This document shows positions 18,939 to 27,626 of a DNA stretch of 64,000 bases, piece by piece. The DNA is from Glycomyces xiaoerkulensis (GTDB taxonomy: Bacteria > Actinomycetota > Actinomycetes > Mycobacteriales > Micromonosporaceae). Every line of letters begins with the position of its first letter. Position 1 is the stretch's first letter. Position numbers and translations under genes: made by a program. The notes beneath the pieces are model-generated. The model was not told the origin of the DNA, did not search any database, and saw only the letters and a list, made by a program, of their open reading frames with translations. The stretch is from positions 1 to 64,000 of the forward strand of contig NZ_PGGV01000007.1 of NCBI RefSeq assembly GCF_002798405.1, written 5' to 3'.

Positions 18939-19114
18939 CCATCTGGGCGATATCGGGCGCATTGGCGCTAGCCGGGCTCATCCTGCTCGCGGTGGCCGCG
19001 GCGAAGCTGCTCTCGCGCGTGGGCGACCTCAACGTCGGCGTCGACCGCATCAAGGAGCGCGCCGAGGAGGCGCAGGAGCTGCAGCAGCGGCTCCGTTCGA
19101 GCACGAACTCGTAA
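18935..19114 (+). CDS. 59-residue membrane-anchored coiled protein between pafC and tatA
   Basis: A small gene whose ATG (18935) overlaps the pafC stop (ATGA). The product has one N-terminal hydrophobic helix (about 3-25, IWAISGALALAGLILLAVAA) and a charged helix rich in Glu, Gln and Arg (about 34-54, DRIKERAEEAQELQQRLR) that could form a coiled coil in the cytosol. TAGACT (18923-18928) lies 6 nt upstream, so it may also be made from its own leaderless mRNA. The layout recalls Tat or septal accessory proteins, but I recognise no family. It ends in TAA at 19112-19114. Confidence 0.75.
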   Translation: MTIWAISGALALAGLILLAVAAAKLLSRVGDLNVGVDRIKERAEEAQELQQRLRSSTNS

Positions 19115-19211
19115 AGATCCGCCGCCGCCGGCGCCCCCGTGTTGACGGAGGTGCCGAGCGTCATGCATGCTTGTGCGGCTCGACGATCCCTATCGGCCCG
19201 CCACCGGCCGA

Positions 19212-19234
19212 GGCCACCGACGGAGTCGGTGGCC
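19212..19234 (+). terminator. Hairpin between the pafBC unit and tatA
   Basis: Perfect 10-bp arms GGCCACCGAC (19212-19221) and GTCGGTGGCC (19225-19234) are closed by GGA. There is no T-tract. It lies 64 bases before the tatA start and probably ends the pafBC transcript or sits in the tatA leader. Confidence 0.65.
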
Positions 19235-19297
19235 GCCGGCGATCGGCGGGGCATACCATGGATGACGTCACTGACATATTCCCGGAGGGATCGAACA

Positions 19298-19594
19298 ATG
19301 GGCGCATTGAAACCCTGGCACATCGTCGTACTTGTCATTGTGATCCTGCTGCTGTTCGGCTCCAGGAAGCTCCCGGACATGGCCAGGGGACTGGGCCGGT
19401 CGATGCGCATCCTCAAGTCCGAGACCGAGGCGATGAAGACCGAGGCCAGCAACCCCGAGGCCGAGGGCGACGACCGTGCCGAGCCCAAGCACAAGCGCGA
19501 GCCGCTGGAAGGCTCGGACTCGAAGTCGAGTTCTGCCGACGACGAGGTGATCGACGGGGAGACGGTCGAGACCGAGCGTAAGAAGTCCCGGTAG
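19298..19594 (+). CDS. tatA: Sec-independent translocase subunit TatA
   Basis: A 98-residue protein with a short N-terminal periplasmic segment, one membrane helix (about 7-22, IVVLVIVILLLF), the conserved FGSRKLPDMARGLG hinge and amphipathic helix, and a charged tail of about 50 residues. Many TatA copies line the pore used by twin-arginine proteins. GGAGG lies 9 nt before the ATG at 19298. It is followed after 24 bases by tatC, so the two form an operon. No tatB is nearby, in keeping with the separate location of tatB in many actinobacteria. Confidence 0.95.
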   Translation: MGALKPWHIVVLVIVILLLFGSRKLPDMARGLGRSMRILKSETEAMKTEASNPEAEGDDRAEPKHKREPLEGSDSKSSSADDEVIDGETVETERKKSR

Positions 19595-19618
19595 GCCCGC
19601 CCCCACCGCCCCACGCAT

Positions 19619-20590
19619 ATGGCTCTGAAACCCCGGCGCGAAGGCAGACGCAAGAGCAAATTCCAGCGCGCGGCCGACGGCTCCATGACGCTCATGGAGC
19701 ACCTGCAGGACCTGCGTACGCGCATGGTCATCGCCATCCTGGTGGTCCTGGCCGGCACCGCGCTGGCGATGATGATCTCCAAGGACGTCATCGAGTTCCT
19801 CTCCCAGCCCTACTGCAACGCCCAGGTCGAGGGCGCGAACGTCCAGGAGAGCGAAGAGGTCCTGTGCGACTTCGCCTTGAACTCGCCGGTCTCCCACATC
19901 GGCCTCTACCTCAAGGTCTCGCTGTACATGGCGCTGGTCGCCACCTCCCCGGTCTGGCTCTACCAGCTTTGGGCCTTCATCGCCCCCGGCCTGCACCGCG
20001 CCGAGCGCCGCTACGCCTACACCTTCATCAGCGTCGCGGCGCCCCTGTTCATCGGCGGCGCGGCGCTGGCCTACTTCGTGGTCAGCCACGGCCTGCAATT
20101 CATCCTCCTGCTACAGGAGGGCACGGGGTTCAAGGTGGTGCTGAACCTCGAGAACTACATCAACTTCTATCTGGCGGTCATGATCGTCTTCGGGCTCGGC
20201 TTCGAGTTCCCGCTGATCATGCTGATGCTCAACGTGCTCGGCCTGGTCACCGCCAAGCGCATGCTCCGCTGGTGGCGGATCGTGGTGTTCATGAGCTTCC
20301 TGTTCACCGCGGTGTTCACCCCCACGCCCGACCCGTTCGGCATGACCGCGCTGGCCATATCCATGCTCATCCTCTATATGGCCGCGGTCGGCATCGCCTA
20401 CCTCAACGACAAGCGGCGCGGGGTCTACGACGACCCCGAGTGGGCCGACGACGAGGCCGGCGACATCGGTTCGCCCGATGACGTGGGCGGCTCCGACCGC
20501 GTCGGCGCCTCGACCGACGACGATGACGAGGGCGAGGTCCGCCGCAACCGGCTCGGACGCAGGGTCGACGGTTACGACGACATCACCTAA
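19619..20590 (+). CDS. tatC: Sec-independent translocase subunit TatC
   Basis: A 323-residue receptor for twin-arginine signal peptides. The N-terminal MTLMEHLQDLRTRM is the conserved HLxELRxR motif; six membrane helices run from about residue 36 to 265, with SPVWLYQLWAFIAPGLHRAERRY and FTPTPDPFGMTALA as family signatures. The C-terminal 55 residues are acidic and cytosolic. There is no clear ribosome site before the ATG at 19619, so translation may depend on tatA. A hairpin that also covers the end of the convergent HAD gene follows. Confidence 0.95.
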   Translation: MALKPRREGRRKSKFQRAADGSMTLMEHLQDLRTRMVIAILVVLAGTALAMMISKDVIEFLSQPYCNAQVEGANVQESEEVLCDFALNSPVSHIGLYLKVSLYMALVATSPVWLYQLWAFIAPGLHRAERRYAYTFISVAAPLFIGGAALAYFVVSHGLQFILLLQEGTGFKVVLNLENYINFYLAVMIVFGLGFEFPLIMLMLNVLGLVTAKRMLRWWRIVVFMSFLFTAVFTPTPDPFGMTALAISMLILYMAAVGIAYLNDKRRGVYDDPEWADDEAGDIGSPDDVGGSDRVGASTDDDDEGEVRRNRLGRRVDGYDDIT

Positions 20591-20596
20591 GCAGGA

Positions 20597-20629
20597 GTGC
20601 GGGGCCGGGTCTCAGCACCCGGCCCGCAC
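20597..20629. terminator. Bidirectional hairpin between tatC and the HAD gene
   Basis: Arms at 20597-20610 and 20617-20629 pair over 13 bp with one bulged G, around a CTCAGC loop. The right arm lies within the last codons of the convergent HAD gene and the loop covers its stop codon. Confidence 0.65.
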
Positions 20630-21346
20630 GAGCCTGAGCACCGCCTCCAGGCCGACCGCGCGGCCGGCCTCGGTGTGCGGCACCAGGTAGCAGCGGGCCC
20701 CGATCCGGCCCGCCCCGGCGTCGGCGACCGAGTCGCCCACCATCAGCACCCGCGACGGCTCCACGTCCAGGGCGTGGCAGGCGGCGTAGAAGATCTTCTC
20801 ATCGGGTTTGCAGAACCCGACCTCGTAGGACAGGACCCACGCGTCGATGAACCGGTCGATGCCCAGGTGGCGCAGCACCGGGCGGGCGTCGAAGCCGATG
20901 TTGCTGACCAGCGCGATCGGGTAGCCCTGCGCCTTGAGTGCCACGAGCGTCGCGAGCGTGTCGGCGTACGCCACCCAGCCCTCCGGCGAGGACAGGCGGT
21001 CGTACAGGGCCTCGGCCAGGCCCTCGAACACCCCGTGGGCCTGTTCGGCCAGCGAGGTGAAGGCGACCCGGTGGGCGTCCTGGTCCAGGTCCCGGTCGGC
21101 CCAGGCGTCGGCGAAGTTCGGCCGCACCCGCGCCTCCAGACCCGAGCCCAGCCATCCCTGCGCGCCGATCGCGTCGGCCAGCGCGGTCACCGCCAGCGGG
21201 CTCAGATGCCTCCCGCACGCCTCGGCCGCCAGCGAGACCGACCGGGTCAAAGGCTCGAGCTGAGCGAGCGTGCCGTGGAAGTCGAACAGGACCGCTTCCA
21301 CGCCGCGGCCCGTCGCATCGTCGCCGGGTGAGGAATCCTGATGCAC
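20612..21346 (-). CDS. HAD-family hydrolase (phosphatase)
   Basis: A 244-residue haloacid-dehalogenase-type phosphatase. Motif I is VLFDFHGTL with the nucleophile at about D22; motif II is the serine of ALVSN; motif III the lysine of GFCKPDEK; motif IV VGDSVADAGAG. The large helical cap between motifs I and II is C1-like. The substrate is unknown, but small phosphorylated metabolites are usual. The GTG at 21346 is preferred because TATCGT (21353-21358) lies 6 nt upstream; the frame stays open far upstream only because the opposite strand of helY lacks stops. It is divergent from helY. Confidence 0.88.
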   Translation of the reverse strand: MHQDSSPGDDATGRGVEAVLFDFHGTLAQLEPLTRSVSLAAEACGRHLSPLAVTALADAIGAQGWLGSGLEARVRPNFADAWADRDLDQDAHRVAFTSLAEQAHGVFEGLAEALYDRLSSPEGWVAYADTLATLVALKAQGYPIALVSNIGFDARPVLRHLGIDRFIDAWVLSYEVGFCKPDEKIFYAACHALDVEPSRVLMVGDSVADAGAGRIGARCYLVPHTEAGRAVGLEAVLRLVRAGC

Positions 21347-21352
21347 AACCGG

Positions 21353-21501
21353 ACGATACCCGGCCGTGTAGGCGTCGTCACAACCGGGTGAGCGGCCCGG
21401 ACGCGGAATGCCCTTGCCGGACAAGCGCGGTCCGCCCCGGGCCGACACCGCCGCCCGAGACCGTTTACGAGTCGCCGCGCACTGGCCGAAGGCATTAGGC
21501 T
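21353..21501. promoter_or_regulatory. Divergent leaderless promoters, HAD gene/helY
   Basis: Minus-strand TATCGT at 21353-21358 is 6 nt from the GTG at 21346. Plus-strand TAGGCT at 21496-21501 is 7 nt from the helY ATG at 21509. Confidence 0.55.
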
Positions 21502-21508
21502 TGGGCCC

Positions 21509-24235
21509 ATGGCTACCACCGGCGACGTGCCCGAGGGCGACGACCGATCCCCGGCCCAGCGCCACGCCGCCGCGGTGGCACGACGGCGCTGGCCCGAGCT
21601 GACCGCCTTCTCCGGCGACTACCCGTTCGAGCTCGACGACTTCCAGGTCCGCGCCTGCCGCGTCCTCGAAGAGGGCCACGGGGTGCTGGTGTGCGCCCCC
21701 ACCGGCGCCGGCAAGACCGTGGTGGGGGAGTTCGCCGTCCACCTGGCACTGGCCGAGGGCGACAAGTGCTTCTACACCACCCCCATCAAGGCCCTGTCGA
21801 ACCAGAAGTTCCACGACCTGGTCGAGGTGCACGGGGCCCGCAACGTCGGCCTGCTGACCGGCGACACGGTCATCAACGGCGAGGCCCCGATCGTGGTCAT
21901 GACCACCGAGGTCCTGCGCAACATGATCTACGCCGCCTCCCCCACCCTCAAGGGACTGCGCTATGTGGTCATGGACGAGGTCCACTACCTCGCCGACCGC
22001 TTCCGCGGCGCGGTGTGGGAGGAGATCATCATCGAACTGCCGCAGGAGGTCCGCGTCGTCAGCCTCTCGGCCACGGTCTCGAACGCCGAGGAGTTCGGCG
22101 ACTGGCTCAAGAGCGTCCGCGGCTTCTCCGAGGTGGTGGTCTCCGAGACCCGCCCGGTGCCGCTGTGGCAGCACATGATGGTCGGCGGGGCCCTGCTCGA
22201 CCTGTTCGAACCCGACGGCGACCGCGTCTCCAAGGAGCTGCTGAAGAAGGACCAGCGGGCACGCGAGCGCACCGAACGGCACGGGCGCCGCCGCGGCCGC
22301 CAGTTCGTCGACCGCGGCCGGGCCGTCTCCCGACTCGACCGGGCCGCGCTGCTGCCGGCGATCTACTTCATCTTCTCCCGCGCCGGCTGCGACGCCGCCG
22401 TCGACGAATGCGTCCGCGCCGGCCTCCGGCTCACCGGAGAGGCCGAACGCGACCGGATCCTGGACTACGCCACCGCCGCCACCGCCCACATCGACGAGCG
22501 CGACCTGCGGGCGGTCGGCTTCGACCGGTGGCTCGACGGGCTCGCCTCCGGCCTCGCCGCCCACCACGCCGGGCTGCTGCCGGTGTTCAAGGAAGTGGTC
22601 GAGAAGCTGTTCGAACGCGGCCTGCTCAAGGTCGTGTTCGCCACCGAGACTCTCGCCCTCGGCATCAACATGCCCGCCCGCACCGTGGTGCTCGAACGGC
22701 TCATCAAATACGACGGCTCCGACCACGTCATGCTCACCCCCGGCCAGTACACGCAGCTCACCGGCCGGGCCGGCCGCCGCGGCATCGACGTCGAGGGCCA
22801 CGCGGTCACCATCTGGGCCGAGGACGTGCGCCCCAAGGAGGTCGCCGGGCTCGCCTCCAAGCGCACCTACCCGCTCAACTCCTCGTTTGCCCCCTCCTAC
22901 AACATGGCCGTCAACCTCATCCACACCGCCGGCGTCGACCGCGCCTTCGAGGTCCTGGCCTCCTCGTTCGCCCAGTTCCAGTCCGACACCGAGGCCGTGC
23001 ACATCGCCGAGCAGGCCCGCGCGGTCGGCCGCAAGGCCGCCGAATCGGCCGAGGCCGCCCGGTGCGACCAGGGCGACTTCCTGGAGTACTACGAGCTGAC
23101 CCAGCGGCTGTCCAAGACCGAGCGCACCGCCCAGAAGCGCCGCAAGGGCCGGCGCCGCGACGAGGCCCGGTCCACGCTCGGGCAGCTCCGCCCCGGCGAC
23201 GTCATCTGGATCGGCCGCGGCAAACGCAGCGGCTGGGCGGTCTTCCTGCGCTCGACCAGCCACCGCAAGGCCTCGCACGAGCCGCGCTGGTCGGTCGTCA
23301 CCGCCGACGGATGGACCGGCAGCCTCGACACCTCCGCCTTCGACGGCGGCGTCGAGGTCGCCACCCGCATCCGGCTGCCCAAGCACTTCAACCGCAAGGA
23401 CCCCCGGCAGCGCTCCGACGTCGCCTCGTCCGTGCGCGAGGCCACCCGGGGCCTGGACCGCCCCGTCCGCCGCGGCGGCGCCCCCGAGACCCCCGAGATC
23501 GCCCGCCTGCGCGAGGAGGTCAAGGCCCACCCGTGCCGATCCTGCCCCGACACCTCCCAGCACACCGTGCACGCCTCCCGCTGGTCCCGCCTGCACCGGG
23601 AGGAGGAGCACCTGCGCCGCCGAGCCGGCCGCCGCGAGCACTCCCTGGCCCGACAGTTCACCGCCGTCCGCGAAGTGCTCACCGAGTTCGGCTACCTCGA
23701 GGCCGACGCGGTCACCGAACCGGGGCGGCTGCTGCGCAACATCTTCTGCGAGACCGACCTGCTGGTGGCCCAGTGCCTGCGCGACGGCGTCTGGGAAGGA
23801 CTGGACGCGCCCGCGCTGGCGGCCATGGCCTGCACGGTGCTCTATGACTCCCGCTTCGAGGAGGACGAGTACTACGTGGCCGTGCCCGGCCCCATCCAGG
23901 AGGCCGTGGCCGCCACCGGCCGGCGCTGGGAGGCGATCCGGCGCGCCGAGAACTCCCGGGGCCTGTCGCTGACGGCCAAGCCGCAACTGGGCCTGGCCTG
24001 GCCGATGTACCGCTGGACCCGCGGCGAGGAGCTGTCGAAAGCCCTGGAGGCCTCGGACGGGCCGTGGCCGATGCCCGGCGGCGACTTCGTGCGCTGGGCC
24101 CGCCGCACCGCCGACCTGCTGCACCAGATGGGCACCGCGGCCCGCCAGATCGGCACCGCCGAGTCGAACGACCTGGCCGACGCCGCCTTCGACGCGGTCG
24201 ACGCGATCCGCCGCGGCGTGGTGGCCGACTTCTAG
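21509..24235 (+). CDS. helY: Ski2/Mtr4-like DEAD/H-box helicase HelY
   Basis: A 908-residue superfamily-2 helicase. Motif I is CAPTGAGKT (about 66-74), motif II VVMDEVHYL, motif III SLSATVSN, motif V TETLALGINMPARTVV, and motif VI QLTGRAGRRGID. The C-terminal 350 residues are the DSHCT/rRNA-processing arch-like region of Ski2 proteins. The role is probably ATP-driven RNA unwinding in decay or ribosome maturation (family knowledge). The ATG at 21509 is fixed by TAGGCT 7 nt upstream. It lies after tatAC as in mycobacteria, and interlocks stop codons with the exonuclease gene (CTAG, 24232-24235). Confidence 0.95.
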   Translation: MATTGDVPEGDDRSPAQRHAAAVARRRWPELTAFSGDYPFELDDFQVRACRVLEEGHGVLVCAPTGAGKTVVGEFAVHLALAEGDKCFYTTPIKALSNQKFHDLVEVHGARNVGLLTGDTVINGEAPIVVMTTEVLRNMIYAASPTLKGLRYVVMDEVHYLADRFRGAVWEEIIIELPQEVRVVSLSATVSNAEEFGDWLKSVRGFSEVVVSETRPVPLWQHMMVGGALLDLFEPDGDRVSKELLKKDQRARERTERHGRRRGRQFVDRGRAVSRLDRAALLPAIYFIFSRAGCDAAVDECVRAGLRLTGEAERDRILDYATAATAHIDERDLRAVGFDRWLDGLASGLAAHHAGLLPVFKEVVEKLFERGLLKVVFATETLALGINMPARTVVLERLIKYDGSDHVMLTPGQYTQLTGRAGRRGIDVEGHAVTIWAEDVRPKEVAGLASKRTYPLNSSFAPSYNMAVNLIHTAGVDRAFEVLASSFAQFQSDTEAVHIAEQARAVGRKAAESAEAARCDQGDFLEYYELTQRLSKTERTAQKRRKGRRRDEARSTLGQLRPGDVIWIGRGKRSGWAVFLRSTSHRKASHEPRWSVVTADGWTGSLDTSAFDGGVEVATRIRLPKHFNRKDPRQRSDVASSVREATRGLDRPVRRGGAPETPEIARLREEVKAHPCRSCPDTSQHTVHASRWSRLHREEEHLRRRAGRREHSLARQFTAVREVLTEFGYLEADAVTEPGRLLRNIFCETDLLVAQCLRDGVWEGLDAPALAAMACTVLYDSRFEEDEYYVAVPGPIQEAVAATGRRWEAIRRAENSRGLSLTAKPQLGLAWPMYRWTRGEELSKALEASDGPWPMPGGDFVRWARRTADLLHQMGTAARQIGTAESNDLADAAFDAVDAIRRGVVADF

Positions 24236-25125
24236 GCGATCGCCTCGCCGAAGCGCCCGAGAGCCGAGGCGATGCCCCACTGCTCGGTCAGCTCGGCCAC
24301 CCGCGACCGGTCGGCCGGGCCGGCCGGCAGCGCCGGGTCGACCGGCGGCACCGGCACGTCCTCGACCACCGTCGCGACCCGGAGCGCCCGGTCGAGGTAG
24401 TCGCCCGAATCCAGGATCGCCCGGCGCTGGCGCGCCGGCAGGTCCGAGCCGTCGTCGGTCGCGGCGGCTTTGATGCCGCCCACGCCCCCGAAGGTGTTGA
24501 CCAGGCTCACCGCGGTCTTGGCCCCGACGCCCTTGACCCCCGGCAGCCCGTCCGAGGGGTCGCCGCGCAGCACCGCGTAGTCGACGTAGTGGTCCGGGTC
24601 GACCCCGAACTTGGCCGTCACCGCCGCCGCATCGAACAATTCCGCCTTGGATATCCCGCGCGCGAGGTATACGACTCGGTGGTCCCGCTCGTCGTCGACC
24701 AACTGGAACAGATCCCGGTCACCGGTCACCACCCGCACCGGCCCGGACTCGCGCGAGGCCAACGTGGCGATCACGTCGTCGGCCTCGAAACCCGGATGCG
24801 CCGCCGTCGCCACCCCCAGCGCCGGCAGCAGCGCCTCGATCGCCGCCACCTGCTCGTCCAGACCCTCCGGCGTGTCCTCCGAACCGTCCGGGAGCGCCCG
24901 CGCCGACTTGTACTCCGGCAGCAGCGCCGTCCGCCAGCCCGGCCGCCAATCGCCCTCCAGGCAGCACACCATCCCCGTGGGGGAGTAGCGCCTGGACAGC
25001 ACCGCCAAACCGTCGAAGAAGCCCCGCACCGCGCCCGAGCGCACCCCGGCGGGCGACTTGATCGAGGACGGCAGCCCGTAATACGCCCGATACCAAAGGG
25101 ACGCGGCGTCGATGAGCATCAGCAT
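24232..25125 (-). CDS. 5'-3' exonuclease (FEN/PolA N-domain family)
   Basis: A 297-residue flap-endonuclease-like nuclease: PIN-like domain with metal-binding acids in MLIDAASLWYRAYYG, PEYKSAR, GFEADDVIATLA and VTGDRDLFQL, followed by the helix-hairpin-helix GLPGVKGVGAKTAVSLV (about 199-215). It resembles the 5' nuclease domain of DNA polymerase I without the polymerase. ATG at 25125 is taken; GACAGT lies 7 nt upstream, one base off the leaderless consensus, and GTG at 25134 is an alternative. From memory, mycobacteria carry a similar gene (Rv2090) near helY, so this is conserved synteny. Confidence 0.92.
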   Translation of the reverse strand: MLMLIDAASLWYRAYYGLPSSIKSPAGVRSGAVRGFFDGLAVLSRRYSPTGMVCCLEGDWRPGWRTALLPEYKSARALPDGSEDTPEGLDEQVAAIEALLPALGVATAAHPGFEADDVIATLASRESGPVRVVTGDRDLFQLVDDERDHRVVYLARGISKAELFDAAAVTAKFGVDPDHYVDYAVLRGDPSDGLPGVKGVGAKTAVSLVNTFGGVGGIKAAATDDGSDLPARQRRAILDSGDYLDRALRVATVVEDVPVPPVDPALPAGPADRSRVAELTEQWGIASALGRFGEAIA

Positions 25126-25284
25126 GCCGAACACTGTCCCACAGCACACCGACCACCCGCGCCGACGGAGGCCAAGAGCACTGCATAAAACGCGAAACCG
25201 GCCAAAACAGCGCCGAGCTGCAAGACGATGGAGACGTCCGGCCCGGACACCGGCAACCGTCCGCAGCGAACAAGGAGCAACCCG

Positions 25285-26064
25285 GTGAACACCAACGCCC
25301 GCCGCGTCGCGGCCGCCATCGCCCTGATCGGCACCGGCCTGGCCGCAGCCTGCTCTACCGGCGCCGAAGACGACACCCTGACCGTCTGCACCAACACCCC
25401 GTTCGTCCCCTTCGAATCCCAAGAGGACGGCGAATACGTCGGCTTCGACATCGACCTCATGCAACTGCTGGCCGACCGCCTCGACCAGCGGATGGAAGTG
25501 GTCGAGATCGACTTCGACTCCATCCAGTCGGGCTCGGCGCTCGACTCCGGCACCTGCGACATCGCCGCCGCCGGCATCACCATCACCGAGCAGCGGCAGC
25601 AGGCCATGGGCATGTCCCAGGCCTACTACCGCGCCGACCAGGCCTTCGTCACCACCGAGGACGCCGACATCGCGAGCCTGGACGACCTGGCCGACACCCG
25701 CGTCGCCGTCCAATCGGCCACCACCGGCGAAGCGTACGCCGACTCCATCGCCGACCGGTACGGCTTCGAAGTCGTCCGCTTCGACACCATGGGCGCCATC
25801 GCCTCGGCCCTCAGCTCCGACAGCGCCCAGGCCTCCATCGCCGACCTCGCCACCTGGACCCGGATGGTCGAATCCGACTCCGGACTGGTCCTGGTCGACG
25901 CCATCGAGACCGACGAGCACTACGGCTTCGCCGTCCAGCGCGACGACACCGAACTGCTCGAAGAGGTCAACGCCATGCTCGACCAGGCCTTCGAGGACGG
26001 CACCTACGCCGAACTCTACGAGCAGTGGATCGGCGAGCCCTACACCGAGGGCAGCGTGGACTAG
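25285..26064 (+). CDS. Amino-acid ABC transporter, substrate-binding lipoprotein
   Basis: A 259-residue family-3 solute-binding protein. The signal peptide ends in the lipobox LAAAC with the lipidated cysteine at C23. The mature protein begins [14 protein letters not shown] and has the [14 protein letters not shown] signature of polar amino-acid binders. It captures substrate outside the membrane for the permease encoded next. GTG at 25285 has AAGGAGC 8 nt upstream. The stop overlaps the permease start (TAGTG). An AT-richer patch around 25185-25210 is the only promoter-like part of the 159-base upstream gap. Confidence 0.94.
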   Translation: MNTNARRVAAAIALIGTGLAAACSTGAEDDTLTVCTNTPFVPFESQEDGEYVGFDIDLMQLLADRLDQRMEVVEIDFDSIQSGSALDSGTCDIAAAGITITEQRQQAMGMSQAYYRADQAFVTTEDADIASLDDLADTRVAVQSATTGEAYADSIADRYGFEVVRFDTMGAIASALSSDSAQASIADLATWTRMVESDSGLVLVDAIETDEHYGFAVQRDDTELLEEVNAMLDQAFEDGTYAELYEQWIGEPYTEGSVD

Positions 26065-26870
26065 TGGCCGTCCAGACCCGCGGCCGGCTCACGCCGCGCG
26101 GGCGCCGCCGCCTGGCCCGCGCGACCCAGTACACCGTCGTCATGGCTGCGATCGCCGTGGCCGCCGCGCTGGCCGACTGGGGGCGCATCGCCGAGTCCTT
26201 CCTCCGCGCCGACATCGCCGCGGCGATGTTCCCGCAGGTGTGGACCGCTTTCGGCAACACCGTCGCCTACACGCTGCTGGCGTTCGCGTCCGGCATGGTC
26301 GTCGGCGTCCCCATCGCGCTCATGCGCACCTCCGGGTTCGGCCCGTACCGCTGGTTCGCCACCGCCTACGTCGAACTCTTCCGCGGCCTGCCGGCGCTGC
26401 TGGTGCTGTTCCTGGTCGGCTTCGGCGTCCCGCAGGCGTTCCCGGGCCTCCAGTACCCCGGCGGCGTCTACGGCCAGGTCGCACTCGGCCTGGGACTGAC
26501 CAGCTCGGCCTACATCGCCGAATCGGTCCGCGCCGGCATCCAGGCCGTCCCCCGAGGCCAGGTCGAGGCGGCCAGGTCGCTGGGCATGAGCCACACCCGC
26601 ACCATGGTCACCGTCGTCCTGCCGCAGGCGATCCGCATCGTCGTCCCCCCGCTGACCAACGAACTGGTGCTGCTGACCAAGGACTCCTCGCTCGTGTTCG
26701 TCCTCGGCGTCACCACCGGCACCATGGAACTGACCCGCTTCGCCCGCGCCGAACTGACCGCCAACGCCAACGCCACCCCGCTGCTGATCGGCGGCCTGCT
26801 CTACCTGCTGGTGACCGTCCCGCTGTCGACCCTGGCCCGCCGCCTCGAAGACAAGGAGGGCCGCGGATGA
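26064..26870 (+). CDS. Amino-acid ABC transporter, permease
   Basis: A 268-residue HisMQ-type inner-membrane permease. About five membrane helices run from residue 25 to 255. The EAA loop that contacts the ATPase is [22 protein letters not shown] (residues about 172-193). [14 protein letters not shown] and [13 protein letters not shown] are family signatures. The GTG start at 26064 overlaps the stop of the binding-protein gene by one base, and its own stop overlaps the ATPase start by four bases, so the three genes form one tight operon. Confidence 0.94.
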   Translation: MAVQTRGRLTPRGRRRLARATQYTVVMAAIAVAAALADWGRIAESFLRADIAAAMFPQVWTAFGNTVAYTLLAFASGMVVGVPIALMRTSGFGPYRWFATAYVELFRGLPALLVLFLVGFGVPQAFPGLQYPGGVYGQVALGLGLTSSAYIAESVRAGIQAVPRGQVEAARSLGMSHTRTMVTVVLPQAIRIVVPPLTNELVLLTKDSSLVFVLGVTTGTMELTRFARAELTANANATPLLIGGLLYLLVTVPLSTLARRLEDKEGRG

Positions 26871-27613
26871 GCGAGCCGCTCGTGTCCATCCGAGATCTCC
26901 ACAAACGCTTCGGCGGCAACGAGGTCCTCCGCGGCATCGATCTCGAGGTCGCCGAAGGCGAGGTCGTGTGCGTCATCGGGCCGTCCGGATCCGGCAAGTC
27001 CACCCTCCTGCGCTGCATCAACCTCCTCGAAGACCCCACCTCGGGCGCCATCGGCGCCGCCGGGCACGACATGACCGACCCCGACGTCGACATCGACGCC
27101 GCCCGCCGCGAGATCGGCATGGTCTTCCAGCACTTCAACCTGTTCAGCCACCTGTCCATCCTCGACAACGTCGCCATCGCCCAGCGCCGCGTCCTCGGCC
27201 GCGACCGCAAGGCCGCCGAGGACGAGGCCCGCCGGCGCCTGCACGAGGTCGGCGTCGAAGACAAGGACCACGACCGGCCCGGCCGGCTCTCCGGCGGCCA
27301 GCAGCAGCGCGTCGCCATCGCCCGGGCCCTGGCCATGGGCCCGAAGCTGATGCTGTTCGACGAGCCCACCAGCGCCCTCGACCCCGAACTGGTCGGCGAC
27401 GTGCTCGCGGTCATGAAGGGCCTGGCCGCCGACGGCATGACGATGATCGTGGTCACCCACGAGATGGGCTTCGCCCGCGAGGTCGCCGACCGGGTCGTGT
27501 TCATCGACGGCGGCGTCATCGTCGAACAAGGCCCGCCCGCCGAAGTCCTCACCGGCCCCCGGACCGAACGCGCTCAGAGCTTCCTCCACCGCGTGCTCCA
27601 TCCGGCCGACTGA
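26867..27613 (+). CDS. Amino-acid ABC transporter, ATP-binding protein
   Basis: A 248-residue GlnQ/HisP-type ATPase. Walker A is GPSGSGKS (about 38-45), the Q-loop lies at VFQHFNLF, the signature LSGGQQQR near 143-150, Walker [13 protein letters not shown], and the switch histidine in VVTHEMGFA. It drives import through the overlapping permease gene. The coding style of this operon is strongly biased to C-ending codons, like the next 4 kb. Confidence 0.95.
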   Translation: MSEPLVSIRDLHKRFGGNEVLRGIDLEVAEGEVVCVIGPSGSGKSTLLRCINLLEDPTSGAIGAAGHDMTDPDVDIDAARREIGMVFQHFNLFSHLSILDNVAIAQRRVLGRDRKAAEDEARRRLHEVGVEDKDHDRPGRLSGGQQQRVAIARALAMGPKLMLFDEPTSALDPELVGDVLAVMKGLAADGMTMIVVTHEMGFAREVADRVVFIDGGVIVEQGPPAEVLTGPRTERAQSFLHRVLHPAD

Positions 27614-27626
27614 GACAATGGGAGGC

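Noticed and set aside
20612-24280. A 1,222-codon minus-strand frame covering the opposite strand of helY
   Set aside because: Only its last 245 codons (the HAD phosphatase) are protein-like. The rest mirrors helY and is rich in Gly, Arg, Ala and Gly-Val runs typical of antisense frames in GC-rich genes.
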